From NCBI RefSeq assembly GCF_009828585.1, contig NZ_WSRZ01000013.1, positions 1-64,000 on the forward strand: a DNA stretch of 64,000 bases, written 5' to 3'. The position numbers and the translations under genes were made by a program. Positions 51,082 through 60,672 of this stretch are shown here, piece after piece. Position 1 is the stretch's first letter. Every line of letters starts with the position of its first letter. Origin of the DNA: Shewanella litoralis. Its GTDB lineage: Bacteria; Pseudomonadota; Gammaproteobacteria; Enterobacterales; Shewanellaceae. Under the pieces are notes generated by a model that saw only the letters and a list, made by a program, of their open reading frames with translations, was not told the DNA's origin and made no database searches.

Positions 51082-51420
51082 TTAAGGCTTATTTCTTAAT
51101 TTACGATATTGTAATATCGAAAAATTAAGTAAATAAAATAAAGCGATACCAGCAAAGTCGGCAGCAACATCGCCAACCGAAGCACTGCGATAAGGTAAGC
51201 GAGATTGCACAAGCTCAATCAAAATGGCGTAACTGCCTAAAGCGGCACATAAATAATACCATTTGGGTTTAAAAGCGTAGTGAGCCAGATACGAGAGAGC
51301 GAAAAAACTGCCCAGGTGGCCTACTTTATCCATATGAGAAAACGTTTGTGGGTAGTTCGGTTTAGAGAAAACTAAATAGCTGGTCACAAGTACAGCGACA
51401 ACTAACGCAAGTTTAAACAT
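51082..51420 (-). CDS. VanZ-family membrane protein
   Basis: A 112-residue protein with about four hydrophobic helices and the VanZ-like core HMDKVGHLGSFFALSYLAHY, followed by ELVQSRLPYRSASVGDVAADFAG, where the Asp-Val-x-Ala-Asp segment is conserved. Function is unknown for such short members. The ATG at 51420 starts just before the first helix; an in-frame GTG at 51438 is an alternative and neither has a strong binding site. Confidence 0.85.
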   Translation of the reverse strand: MFKLALVVAVLVTSYLVFSKPNYPQTFSHMDKVGHLGSFFALSYLAHYAFKPKWYYLCAALGSYAILIELVQSRLPYRSASVGDVAADFAGIALFYLLNFSILQYRKLRNKP

Positions 51421-51438
51421 GTTTTTGTAAGTGATCAC

Positions 51439-51797
51439 GAGCGTTACATCAGCCTTGTGAAACGAGAATATACTTAATAATAAGAAACCTGTTTGATATT
51501 GTCACGAATAAACCACTAAGCTTGTTCATAATTGTTTAATTGGCGTGTTTTTCAGTCTTAAGAATGGCTATCAGCGATGAGTAAAACCCAATGTTAATCA
51601 GCATCGATGATACTTTTGTGGCAAAAACACCCACTTAGTTATTTTTTGTTAATCAAGCAAATTTTTGCCACAGTTTTGCAATCGTAAGCCGATGAGATTA
51701 GCGCTTTACTATCCCGATAAATCTTCCTGGTGTAAAATACATTAAACCATGAGCGTTTGGGTGAGCAACCCGATGAAATATCGAAGAGGAAAGCAAC
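51439..51797. other. Divergent VanZ / yajQ intergenic region
   Basis: A 359-base AT-rich region expected to carry promoters for both directions. The yajQ binding site AGAGGA is at its right end. No gene or structured element stands out. Confidence 0.5.
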
Positions 51798-52283
51798 ATG
51801 CCATCTATGGATGTAATATCAGAAATTGATGAAGAAGAACTACGAAACGCGGTAGAAAACTCCCGTCGTGAAGTGTCTAGCCGATTTGATTTACGTGGCA
51901 AAGAGATAGACATTGATCTGAAAGATAATGTTGTCACCCTCAAAGCAGAAGATGACTTTATTTGTAAGCAATTAGTCGACATATTGCGCATGCAACTCAG
52001 TAAGCGCAATGTTGATCCATCTGCAATGGAAGTTGATGAGAAAGCTATACACAGTGGTAAAACCTTCAGTTTAAAAGTGAACTTTAAGCAAGGTATCGAT
52101 GCCTTAGTGGCCAAAAAGCTGGTTAAAGCCATTAAAGACAGCAAGCTTAAAGTGCAGTCAGCCATCCAAGGTGACAAGGTACGTGTTACTGGTAAAAAGC
52201 GTGATGATTTACAAGCTGTGATGCGATTGGCTAAAGAGTCAGAGCTAGGTCAGCCGTTTCAGTTTGATAACTTTAAAGATTAA
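51798..52283 (+). CDS. yajQ: YajQ-family nucleotide-binding protein
   Basis: A 161-residue protein starting [20 protein letters not shown], with the [20 protein letters not shown] block and the tail [20 protein letters not shown] that define YajQ. The fold has two ferredoxin-like domains. Members bind nucleotides, some of them cyclic di-GMP; in other bacteria they affect transcription and phage development. Stands as a single gene with its own terminator. Confidence 0.95.
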   Translation: MPSMDVISEIDEEELRNAVENSRREVSSRFDLRGKEIDIDLKDNVVTLKAEDDFICKQLVDILRMQLSKRNVDPSAMEVDEKAIHSGKTFSLKVNFKQGIDALVAKKLVKAIKDSKLKVQSAIQGDKVRVTGKKRDDLQAVMRLAKESELGQPFQFDNFKD

Positions 52284-52326
52284 TTCTTAAAGCGACTCAT
52301 GCTTTAGCGTTAAATGCCGAAATAAT

Positions 52327-52358
52327 AAGCCGATACGGGAAACCTTATCGGCTTTTGT
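52327..52358. terminator. Terminator between yajQ and ampG
   Basis: AAGCCGATA / TATCGGCTT stem of 9 base pairs with a 10-base loop and a following TT. It lies after yajQ; ampG ends 130 bases further on. Confidence 0.75.
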
Positions 52359-52490
52359 GTTTTTAGTATATGGTCTTGGGGAGCCTGTAAAATAGTGGAC
52401 GCTTTGCTACAGACTTGTCGCTGTTCTGATAAGTTTTATCCAAATGAATTGGTTATAGCCCTAGTTTACCCCGAGACTCCAGATGCTCTG

Positions 52491-53906
52491 TTAACCTTTA
52501 TCCGCTGACACATTAATTGTTCCGTCAGGCGGTGTCACTGCGGTGGCAGAGACTCGATTTTGCGATCGATTGACCAATATCACTAACAGTAATACCGGAA
52601 AGCCTATCAAACTTGCAGCTACAAAGAAGTTGATGTAGCCAAACGCATCGACATATAAGCCTGAGAACCCGGCGATAAACTTTGGGAACAGTAGCATAAT
52701 CGACGACAATAACGCGTATTGTGTCGCGCTGTAGCCGCTGCTGGTTAAGCTCGACAAGTAAGCAATAAATGCTGCGGTAGCAATACCAGCACTGAAGTTA
52801 TCGACCGAAATGGCAAAGGTTAAAAAGGGAATGTTGTAGCCAATATAAGCCTGCCACGCGAACAATAAATTAGTGATGGCCACTAACAATGCGCCTAAGA
52901 ATAGAATTTTCATGGTGCCATAGCGCATTAATAACACACCACCAAAAGCAGCGCCCACTAAGGTCATGATTAAGCCGTAGACCTTACTGATAAAGGCGAT
53001 TTCTTCTTTATTAAAGCCCATATCAACGTAAAACACGTTGGCCATAATGCCCATCACAATATCTGAAATACGATAACAAGAAATCAGTAGTAAAATTAAG
53101 ATGGCGCTCTTGCCATAACGTTTAAAGAAGTCAATAAACGGCAAAACGCTGGCACTATACAGCCAAGCCAGAGCGCCAGCGATTTTTTTTGGGTATTTGG
53201 CGGCAAAGTCGGCCCGTAGTTGACGCTCTTTTTCGTCGGCATGCTTGGTATCGACTTGCGGTTCTTGGCTAAATAGGGTGGTAAGAATACCAACACCCAT
53301 TAATAGCGCCATGACAAAGTATGCGGTTTGCCATGCTTGTAGATTGTAAGCATCGTCACCAGGGGAAACCCACGCTGCAATGGTTAATGCGCCAGCAGTG
53401 GCGATAATCATCGCACTTCGATAACCCACTTGGTAAGCCGCAGCCAGTGCCGCCTGCATTTTTTCGGGTGCTGATTCAATCCTAAAGGCGTCGATAACAA
53501 TATCTTGAGTGGCAGAAGCAAATGCGAGCAATAACGCGCATAAGGCTAAACGCTCGAGGTTAACCACAGGATCGCTTACCGACATGCCTAAAATGGCGCC
53601 GACTAAGCACAATTGCGCAAACAGCATCCAGCCTCGTCGCCGTCCTAAAAAGCGCGTAAACAATGGCAATGACATGCGGTCTACTAGGGGAGACCATGCC
53701 CATTTAAAGGCGTAGGTCAGGGCTATCCAGCTGAAATATCCTATAGCTGCTCGGTCAACGCCTGCTTCTCGCAGCCAAAAGCTCAGCGTTGAAAAGACCA
53801 GCATAAGCGGTAAGCCAGCAGAGAACCCCAGCAATAATAAAATGAATACACGTTTATGGTAGTAAACCGATAAGGCTTCACGCGCTTGAGAAAAGAAAAC
53901 CGACAT
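52491..53906 (-). CDS. ampG: AmpG-family muropeptide permease (MFS)
   Basis: A 471-residue major-facilitator protein with 12 helices. FILLLLGFSAGLPLMLVFSTLSFWLREAGVD is the AmpG start block (given here in part as GFSAGLPLMLVFSTLSFWL), and DIVIDAFRIE is the conserved loop after helix 4. AmpG imports anhydro-muropeptides for cell-wall recycling and induction of beta-lactamase. It lies near yajG, as in E. coli. Confidence 0.92.
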   Translation of the reverse strand: MSVFFSQAREALSVYYHKRVFILLLLGFSAGLPLMLVFSTLSFWLREAGVDRAAIGYFSWIALTYAFKWAWSPLVDRMSLPLFTRFLGRRRGWMLFAQLCLVGAILGMSVSDPVVNLERLALCALLLAFASATQDIVIDAFRIESAPEKMQAALAAAYQVGYRSAMIIATAGALTIAAWVSPGDDAYNLQAWQTAYFVMALLMGVGILTTLFSQEPQVDTKHADEKERQLRADFAAKYPKKIAGALAWLYSASVLPFIDFFKRYGKSAILILLLISCYRISDIVMGIMANVFYVDMGFNKEEIAFISKVYGLIMTLVGAAFGGVLLMRYGTMKILFLGALLVAITNLLFAWQAYIGYNIPFLTFAISVDNFSAGIATAAFIAYLSSLTSSGYSATQYALLSSIMLLFPKFIAGFSGLYVDAFGYINFFVAASLIGFPVLLLVILVNRSQNRVSATAVTPPDGTINVSADKG

Positions 53907-54006
53907 AAGACAACTGGATAAAGGAGAATGGCTCTAGCTTATGTTGCAAGGGGTTTAGGTTCAAGCCATTCACGCAGTTTATTGAACGAGTTTGAGTTAA
54001 AAATGT

Positions 54007-54333
54007 TTAAGGTCTGATACCAATACAGCTTTGGGGCATATTGCCGCCGATATTGATGTAGTCACAACAGTCATGTATTTGCTGTCGAAGGTACTGGTTG
54101 CCTTTAATTGCCCACCCAGACCAATGATCAAAACAATACAGTAAATGCCAAAATACCTTTTCGGTGTCGCTAGGTTGCTCGGCAGATTGCTGATTTGAAA
54201 TACATTGCCACTCTTCTAATACATCCCACATATAGAGCTGAATTTCTTTGTAATCAAGTTGGTTTTCTAAGAAGGCTTTGCCGTAATAAGCTAATTGTGG
54301 CGCTTTGGTTTCGATAAAATCATTTGCTGTCAT
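54007..54333 (-). CDS. Hypothetical protein of 108 aa
   Basis: A soluble, Trp-rich protein (MTANDFIETKAPQLAYYGKA, with VLEEWQCIS and YCFDHWSGWAIKG). I recognise no family. It ends in a Cys-containing tail (CCDYIN). The ATG at 54333 is chosen because AAGGA lies about 8 bases ahead; a longer frame to 54378 is unsupported. It lies between ampG and a cyclophilin gene, both on the same strand, with more than 270 bases before the cyclophilin start, so it is probably its own unit. Confidence 0.7.
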   Translation of the reverse strand: MTANDFIETKAPQLAYYGKAFLENQLDYKEIQLYMWDVLEEWQCISNQQSAEQPSDTEKVFWHLLYCFDHWSGWAIKGNQYLRQQIHDCCDYINIGGNMPQSCIGIRP

Positions 54334-54607
54334 GAAAATGTCCTTGGTAATGAATGCATGATGAAACAGCGACGACACTGATTAAAATTAGAGTATAGAC
54401 ACAAATTTGAGCGATGGCAGAAAATATGACAAAATTAATTTATGTTAAATAATTATATAATAACCAATTAAATTATATGCTTGTAAATTTTGTCCGTAAA
54501 AAAGTAAGTAAAAACAACAAGCAGAAATGTGATGGGTGTTCAGAAAATAAACATAGTGCCGATAACGCGCTTAACGGTTTATGGTGATTAAGCGCGCCAT
54601 AGAGGCC

Positions 54608-55192
54608 TTAACGTGGTAATAATGTCGCTTTTTTGAGCAATACGGTTTTAACCGGTACATCTGGCCAATTTAATGTGCTGTTGTGCTCGGTTTCAACCAA
54701 TGAGATAGCTTCAAGCACATCCATACCCTGGGTGACCTCACCAAATACTGTGTATCCCCAGCGACGCTTAGACGGGTCTAATTTTTTGTTGTCACCGACA
54801 TTAAAATAAAATTGTCTTGTGGCCGAATGGGGGTCGTTATCTCGAGCCATGGCAATAGTACCCATGGCATTAGACAGACCATTACCAGACTCATTAACAA
54901 TAGGCGCCATTGATGGGCGCTCTTCAAGCTTAGTGGTTAATCCGCCGCCTTGGACGACAAATTCGGCAATAACACGGTGAAAAATCGTGTTGTCGTACTC
55001 GCCTTTTACCACATAAGTTAAAAAGTTATCGATGGTTAATGGCGCGCGAGTGCGGTCTAATTCAACCACAATTTTGCCCATGGATGTGTCGAACTCCACT
55101 TGCGGGTAAATCGTGTCCTTTTGAATATCAACAGCGGCTATGGCAGATAAACTGGTTACAAGTAGCAGGCTAGTGGCGAGCCATTTAAACAT
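54608..55192 (-). CDS. ppiA: Periplasmic peptidyl-prolyl isomerase (cyclophilin type)
   Basis: A 194-residue cyclophilin with a signal peptide (to about SAIA, residue 19). The core reads FHRVIAEFVVQGGG and SATRQFYFNVGDN, covering the catalytic Arg and the proline pocket. It would assist folding in the periplasm, like PpiA. It lies 58 bases after yajG. Another cyclophilin name is possible if the genome has several. Confidence 0.9.
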   Translation of the reverse strand: MFKWLATSLLLVTSLSAIAAVDIQKDTIYPQVEFDTSMGKIVVELDRTRAPLTIDNFLTYVVKGEYDNTIFHRVIAEFVVQGGGLTTKLEERPSMAPIVNESGNGLSNAMGTIAMARDNDPHSATRQFYFNVGDNKKLDPSKRRWGYTVFGEVTQGMDVLEAISLVETEHNSTLNWPDVPVKTVLLKKATLLPR

Positions 55193-55250
55193 AGTGAGAG
55201 TCCTTTAGGCGGCATCGTGTTGATGCCGCACTGCGCTAAATTAAGGGAGG

Positions 55251-55817
55251 TTAACGTTGAATAAACTGATGCAATTCATCATCGTTAAGGATTTCGGTCG
55301 TGAGCTTGTCGATTAGTTGATTAATGTCGAGCTCTAACGTAGCAAAATCTGGACTTAATGGACCTTTTAGGTAGCCATTGGCATTGTATGATTTAGTGAA
55401 TTGCTGCTGTGCATTTTTGGCCAGAACGTTAATGACTAAACGGGTCTGCGACTCAAAGCTAAATGTGGTGTCGGTAACATCAGCCAATAAATAATGTAAT
55501 TGAAATTGTACAGAGTTACGTGCAGCTGGGTCTACGACGTAGCCAGCTCTGATCATGCCGTTACGGAACACCTTGTCGAGTTGTTGACGCATAGGCTCTG
55601 TGGTGCCAATCAATTGTGGTGCTTTATCACCTTCAGTAATGCGCAACACAAAGCTCGCTTCACGAGTGTCTATGGTTTCGATTAACACCTGAGTGTCAGA
55701 TTCTGTTTGCAAGCTCACCGCGCCAAGCGTTGGATTAAGGCCGATTTGACTGGGCTCATAACTGGCGCAAGCCGTGAGTAATAATGATGACAGTATAACG
55801 GGAATGAGTGACTTCAT
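55251..55817 (-). CDS. yajG: YajG-family lipoprotein
   Basis: A 188-residue lipoprotein: lipobox LLTAC (Cys17), then ASYEPSQIGLNPTL and a domain with VLIETIDTREAS typical of YajG. Function is unknown. The ATG at 55817 gives a standard signal peptide; the frame to 55910 would put a long extra segment ahead. Near ampG as in E. coli, but with two genes between. Confidence 0.9.
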   Translation of the reverse strand: MKSLIPVILSSLLLTACASYEPSQIGLNPTLGAVSLQTESDTQVLIETIDTREASFVLRITEGDKAPQLIGTTEPMRQQLDKVFRNGMIRAGYVVDPAARNSVQFQLHYLLADVTDTTFSFESQTRLVINVLAKNAQQQFTKSYNANGYLKGPLSPDFATLELDINQLIDKLTTEILNDDELHQFIQR

Positions 55818-56078
55818 AATGACAATAACTTTTAACAAAAGGTAGCTAAAGGATACCAGAAATTGTTTGCCATTCCAGTGCAATAGCATATCGCTTGAAC
55901 AATTATGCATGGTGTTGACGGTTTGGATACTCTATGGAAGCGATTGTTTACCTATCAGTCTAAATGGTGACTTGAAGCTATCATCAATTCAGTTTAGTTT
56001 GGTTTAATTCTATTTTGTCGCGTTCTATTGCGATGAATTCTATTCGTTGACTCAACCGTCGCCGTAGCAGGAAAACAA

Positions 56079-57104
56079 ATGCAGCATGTTCAATCACATC
56101 TAGCGCCACCAAAATTGATTGCCACTGATGGACAACCTGTCTTTGGTGTTTTTGATGGTATTGTCGATTCACTCAATGTTAAACAGTTTGCCTATTTCAA
56201 TGAGATGGACAAGCCTGCTTCAGCGTTATCTAAACACTTTGATTTTAAGCAGTTTCAATTTGTTAGCATTATTACCCCTCATTATATTATTGCCTTGGCC
56301 GTTGCGGATATTCGCTATGTTGCTAATGGTTTTTGTTACCTTTACGACATTAAAGCCAATAAACTTAGCCAAACGCAGTGGTTGACTCCGTTAGGGGTAG
56401 GCTGCCAACTAAGTGACTCACCTAAACAGGGGCGAGCAGCAATAGGCAGTAAGCGAAAAGGTATTGTGATTGATATTGTCGAAGGCCAATGGCATGTCGA
56501 GATAAATTTGGCCGATATTCAAGCCAATTTACATATTCAACCCGCACCGCTAAGTTTGCCAATAAGCCTGTGCACGCCTACCGGCTATAACGGCTGGACC
56601 TATACGCAAAAGCATAACGGTTTAGCGGTAACCGGGCAGTTAACGGTTCATCATGAGCCACAACCGTTGCAATATGCGCTTGCGGGTTATGATTTTTCTG
56701 CTGGGTTTATGCGCCGCGAAACTAGCTGGCGTTGGGCGTCAATTAATGCGCAAACTGAGGCGGGGATTATCGGGCTTAATCTTGCTGCAGGGGTAAATGA
56801 AACGGGTCAAACAGAGAATGTGATGTGGATAAATGGCGAGCGTCACTTATTGGGCGCCGCGCAGTTTGATTTTAATCGACACTCGCAACAAGACATATGG
56901 CATATCACCACCAATGATGGTCAAGTCGATTTGTATTTTAGGCCGCTTAACCAGCGCAGTGAGAAACTCAACTTGCTCTTGCTGAAGAATAACTTTAGGC
57001 AATATATCGGCTATTTTAGCGGCGTAATAACCGATAACAACGGTAATCAATACCGTCTGCATAATCAGCTAGGGTTAACAGAAGACCATTTTGCTAAATG
57101 GTGA
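56079..57104 (+). CDS. DUF2804-family protein
   Basis: A 341-residue soluble protein rich in beta strands. PLQYALAGYDFSAGFMRRETSWRWASINA and later GLNLAAGVNETGQTENVMWING-type sequence (in part GLNLAAGVNETGQTE) are the DUF2804 blocks. Function is unknown. It is followed after 75 bases by a fatty-acid hydroxylase family gene on the same strand, so a link to lipids is possible but unproven. Confidence 0.85.
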   Translation: MQHVQSHLAPPKLIATDGQPVFGVFDGIVDSLNVKQFAYFNEMDKPASALSKHFDFKQFQFVSIITPHYIIALAVADIRYVANGFCYLYDIKANKLSQTQWLTPLGVGCQLSDSPKQGRAAIGSKRKGIVIDIVEGQWHVEINLADIQANLHIQPAPLSLPISLCTPTGYNGWTYTQKHNGLAVTGQLTVHHEPQPLQYALAGYDFSAGFMRRETSWRWASINAQTEAGIIGLNLAAGVNETGQTENVMWINGERHLLGAAQFDFNRHSQQDIWHITTNDGQVDLYFRPLNQRSEKLNLLLLKNNFRQYIGYFSGVITDNNGNQYRLHNQLGLTEDHFAKW

Positions 57105-57179
57105 TAGACCAAATGAGATAAAGCGGCCGATATAACGCGGTTGTTCAAATAACAATAACAATAAAAATGGACAATAAAG

Positions 57180-58034
57180 ATGGATATGGATTTATTGATT
57201 GCTCACCCTGAGTGGTTATTACTGCTATTGGCACCAATTTTTTTCGGCTGCATTGTATTGGAATGGTGGTTTGGTGTGCGCGCTAAACGTTTACCTGAAA
57301 ATGCCCAATATCACCCAGCAGAAGTGTTGTGCAATTTTGTGTTGGCAGGGATGCATCAAGTCGCCGATATCATTGCAGGCCTATTAATAGCCAAAATCTA
57401 TTTGCACTTTTTTGGTTGGCGCTTGTTTGAGATTGAGATGACGCTATTCACATTTGGCTTATTACTGATAGCTCAAGACTTTTGTTATTACTGGTTTCAT
57501 CGCGCAAGCCACCGTATTCGTTGGATGTGGGCTGCCCATGTAGTACATCATAGCTCTGAAAATATGAATTTCAGTACCGCTTTTAGGCAAAGCCTCATGT
57601 ATCCATTGGCTGGCATGTGGCTATTTTGGTTGCCTTTGGTGGTGATTGGATTTGATCCTAACTGGGTGGTGTTTGCAGTATTGCTCAATTTGGGCTTACA
57701 GTTTTTTGTCCACACCCAGGCGATAAAATCTTTAGGTCCGTTAGAGTGGATTTTTAATACGCCATCTCATCACCGTGTTCACCATGGGCGCAACCCGCAA
57801 TACATTGATAAAAACTACGCTGGTGTGTTGATCATTTGGGATAAAATGTTTGGCACCTTTGAGCCAGAAAATGAAACTGTGCGATATGGCATTACTAAAC
57901 CCGTTAACAGTTTTAATCCGTTTGTGGTGACATTTAGCGAATGGCGCGACATGTGGCGTGATGTGACTAAGCCTCAATTATCGCTTAAACAACGAATGAA
58001 GATATTATTTTTACCGCCTAAAACACATCAATAA
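57180..58034 (+). CDS. Sterol desaturase / fatty-acid hydroxylase family protein
   Basis: A 284-residue membrane protein with the three histidine groups of the di-iron family: HRASH (107-111), HVVHH (120-124) and HHRVHH (197-202). About five hydrophobic helices are present. Such enzymes hydroxylate or desaturate lipid chains. The substrate cannot be told; bacterial members are not necessarily linked to sterols. Confidence 0.9.
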   Translation: MDMDLLIAHPEWLLLLLAPIFFGCIVLEWWFGVRAKRLPENAQYHPAEVLCNFVLAGMHQVADIIAGLLIAKIYLHFFGWRLFEIEMTLFTFGLLLIAQDFCYYWFHRASHRIRWMWAAHVVHHSSENMNFSTAFRQSLMYPLAGMWLFWLPLVVIGFDPNWVVFAVLLNLGLQFFVHTQAIKSLGPLEWIFNTPSHHRVHHGRNPQYIDKNYAGVLIIWDKMFGTFEPENETVRYGITKPVNSFNPFVVTFSEWRDMWRDVTKPQLSLKQRMKILFLPPKTHQ

Positions 58035-58072
58035 TTTACCCACTTGGGTGTATAAAACTTTGCCGTGTATCC

Positions 58073-58846
58073 CTATTTTACTTTGCTCGCCTTAATTGAG
58101 TAAATCAGCGGAATAGGGTGATCATTGTGTATGAGTTGATACCCTTTTTTGTCGACAAATTCCAGGCCCTCTATGCAATCGTAGGGGCTAAAAGGATGCT
58201 CATTAACCGCTTCAATATGTAACCCTGCCGAAATGAGTGCGCTAATGACTTCACTTATCGGATGTGGCCATGTGACAACCGTTTCGATTTGGTCGTTATG
58301 ATTTTCAGTGTAGGTTACTTCATCTTCGATATCCGGTTGTGACTGCGCAAAGTATCCATAACCTGACAGAACATCATTGAACGGATGAAATTCAACTAAA
58401 TGAAACTCGCCGCCAGGAGTTAATGCGCCAGCAATGGTTTGTGCCCAACGGGTTAAGTCGGGTAACCAAGCAAGCACGCCATATGAGGTAAATACGATGT
58501 CATATTGCGTACTGTTGTTTTGACCAAATTGATAGATGTCATTGTTGATAAAGGTTGCTGGTAAGTGTAACTGAGCTGCCAGTTTTTTTGCCGTTGCAAT
58601 TGACTCACTCGACAAGTCAACGCCAGTGACAGTTGCCCCCAGCCTTGCCCACGATAAGCTGTCTTGACCAAAGTGACATTGCAGGTGTAGCAGACTTTTG
58701 CCTCGTACATTACCCATTTGTTCAAGTTCAATGGGGTTTAATGATGACTTGCCATCGATAAATGCCTGTAAGTCGTAAAATGTTGATTTGAGATGAATTT
58801 GAGTACGCTGATCCCATGCGTGCTTATTGATGGTTAAGTAGTCCAT
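58073..58846 (-). CDS. Class I SAM-dependent methyltransferase
   Basis: A 257-residue soluble methyltransferase. The SAM-binding strand and loop is SLLHLQCHFGQDSLSWARLG (near residue 50), followed by GVDLSSESI and later YDIVFTSYGVLAWLPDL. The substrate is unknown. Convergent with the desaturase gene, 38 bases apart. Confidence 0.88.
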   Translation of the reverse strand: MDYLTINKHAWDQRTQIHLKSTFYDLQAFIDGKSSLNPIELEQMGNVRGKSLLHLQCHFGQDSLSWARLGATVTGVDLSSESIATAKKLAAQLHLPATFINNDIYQFGQNNSTQYDIVFTSYGVLAWLPDLTRWAQTIAGALTPGGEFHLVEFHPFNDVLSGYGYFAQSQPDIEDEVTYTENHNDQIETVVTWPHPISEVISALISAGLHIEAVNEHPFSPYDCIEGLEFVDKKGYQLIHNDHPIPLIYSIKASKVK

Positions 58847-58939
58847 TTTTGTGTGTTCTTATTCGCCTTATTCACAATAGCTAATCATATTACTGGTTTG
58901 CCTGTCAGTATGCTAATCGATGGATGGTATTTGTTTATA

Positions 58940-58977
58940 TAAAAAAGGCTTGCTAACACCGGGTTAGTAAGCCTTTT
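58940..58977 (-). terminator. Terminator of the alginate operon
   Basis: AAAAGGCTTGCTAAC / GTTAGTAAGCCTTTT, 15 pairs with one mismatch, loop ACCGG or shorter, with a leftward U-run. It lies 17 bases after the MFS gene stop. Confidence 0.88.
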
Positions 58978-58993
58978 ACCGATCATGAAGATA

Positions 58994-60280
58994 TTATGAT
59001 TTGGGTTTAACGGGTTCTATTTTTCCACCTAACCATAACGATATTAACGCCAATGGTACTAGTGCCGCGCCTAAGATAAAGAAGGCTGTATAGTCGCCGC
59101 CTTGAGTCATCATAGGGACTAATTGAATGGTGATGATGACACTTAGTACTGCCGATGTGCCACTAATGCCGGCTAATGTCCCTACGGTTTTACCTGAGAA
59201 ATAATCGCTCGGTAAGGTTTGCACATTACCAATCGCGGTTTGGAAACCAAATAAAATAACCGCAATTAATCCCATTGCCAACCATGGTGTGGCCGCTTGC
59301 GAGGTTAATAATAGTGCCGGAAGCATCACCACACAGCCTAGTACAATCGCGCTCCGACGAGCTTTATTTACGGTCCAGCCACGGTTTAATAAATGACCAC
59401 TAAACCAACCGCCAAATAATGCGCCAATAGCTGCACCGACATAGGGTAGCCAGGCAAATGCACCAATTTCTTTAACATCAAAACCAAACTTTTCATTTAA
59501 ATACAGTGGTAACCAGGCAACAAATAACCACCAAATAGGGTCGATAAAAAAACGTGCGGCAATAACGCCCCAGGTTTGACGATGACGTAATAACTGCCCT
59601 GTCGTTGGTACGTATTCTTTTGCCTGTTTCTCTTCACTTGAGCATTGCTGCCCAGTAAGAATGTATTGGCGTTCTGTTTCGGTTATCCATGGGTGAGCAT
59701 CAGGCGCTGACTTGTAAATAATCATCCATGGGATGATCCAGATAAGCCCTAAAGAACCAATCACAATAAACGTCGCTTGCCAGCCTAAAAACGCATATAA
59801 GAAGGCAATGAGTGGCGGAGCAATAATAGAGCCTAAAGAGGCGCCTGAGTTAAAAATACCCTGAGCTAATGCGCGTTCTTTAATGGGAAACCATTCCGCA
59901 TTGGCTTTAGTGGCACCGGGCCAGTTACCGGCTTCACCCAGACCTAAAATGGCCCTGAATATAGCAAATGACATGGCCGTGGCTGCAATAGCATGTAACG
60001 CGATCGATACCGACCACACTACAATCGACAGTAAAAAGCCTAAACGTGTGCCAATAGCATCAAAAATCTTACCAAACAAAGATTGGCCAATGGCGTAAGA
60101 GATCATAAACACTGTAATAATGTTGGCATAATCGCTTTTATCTAAACCCAGGTCTTCGGCAATGCCTGGCCACATAATGGCCAGCGCGGAGCGGTCGATA
60201 TAGTTAATCACGGTGGCTAGGGCGACTAAACTCACCACTAGCCAACGTAAATGGTTTAATTTGAAGGGACTATTTTTCAT
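58994..60280 (-). CDS. MFS transporter, anion:cation symporter type, of the alginate operon
   Basis: A 428-residue major-facilitator protein with 12 helices. The block TVINYIDRSALAIMWPGIAED after helix 1 and GLGEAGNWPGATKANAEWFP are typical of the anion:cation symporter branch (hexuronate, galactarate). It overlaps kdgF by 4 bases (ATGA) and ends the operon. By context it imports unsaturated or keto uronates released from alginate. Confidence 0.88.
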   Translation of the reverse strand: MKNSPFKLNHLRWLVVSLVALATVINYIDRSALAIMWPGIAEDLGLDKSDYANIITVFMISYAIGQSLFGKIFDAIGTRLGFLLSIVVWSVSIALHAIAATAMSFAIFRAILGLGEAGNWPGATKANAEWFPIKERALAQGIFNSGASLGSIIAPPLIAFLYAFLGWQATFIVIGSLGLIWIIPWMIIYKSAPDAHPWITETERQYILTGQQCSSEEKQAKEYVPTTGQLLRHRQTWGVIAARFFIDPIWWLFVAWLPLYLNEKFGFDVKEIGAFAWLPYVGAAIGALFGGWFSGHLLNRGWTVNKARRSAIVLGCVVMLPALLLTSQAATPWLAMGLIAVILFGFQTAIGNVQTLPSDYFSGKTVGTLAGISGTSAVLSVIITIQLVPMMTQGGDYTAFFILGAALVPLALISLWLGGKIEPVKPKS

Positions 60281-60624
60281 GCTAAGTCCTCAACAAAGTC
60301 TTCACGTGGCGGGCTAAAGGTATCGATTAAAATGCCGCCGGTTGGGCACACAGCGCCGTGATCTACATGAGGCGGAACAAAAAAGCTGTCACCGGCGTGG
60401 AGTATTTGAATCACGCCGTCGACATTGACATGGAATTCGCCTTCCACTACATACGAGACTTGCGAATGACGGTGAGCATGTACATAGCCTTCAGCGCCTT
60501 TATCAAACCAAATTTTAACCGCCATCAGTTCATGGTTATATCCCAACATTTGACGCTTTAATCCGCCGCCAATGTCTTGAATTTCTGTTTTATCGCCAAA
60601 GCCAAAATGTTGATTCTGTTTCAT
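60277..60624 (-). CDS. kdgF: KdgF-like cupin, unsaturated uronate converting
   Basis: A 115-residue single-domain cupin. HAHRHSQVSYVVEGEF provides the metal-binding His group (His49, His51, His53, Gln55), and the second motif is PPHVDHG (His86, His89). KdgF proteins turn 4,5-unsaturated uronate monomers into the linear keto form. Position between the PL17 lyase and the transporter fits exactly. An AGGAG site precedes the ATG. Confidence 0.9.
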   Translation of the reverse strand: MKQNQHFGFGDKTEIQDIGGGLKRQMLGYNHELMAVKIWFDKGAEGYVHAHRHSQVSYVVEGEFHVNVDGVIQILHAGDSFFVPPHVDHGAVCPTGGILIDTFSPPREDFVEDLA

Positions 60625-60672
60625 AGTCGATGCTCCTAAATTTTTGTTATTGATTTACTCATTATTGATTTG

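Noticed and set aside
51698-52177. 159-codon minus-strand frame
   Set aside because: It mirrors yajQ, which is a clear conserved gene on the other strand.
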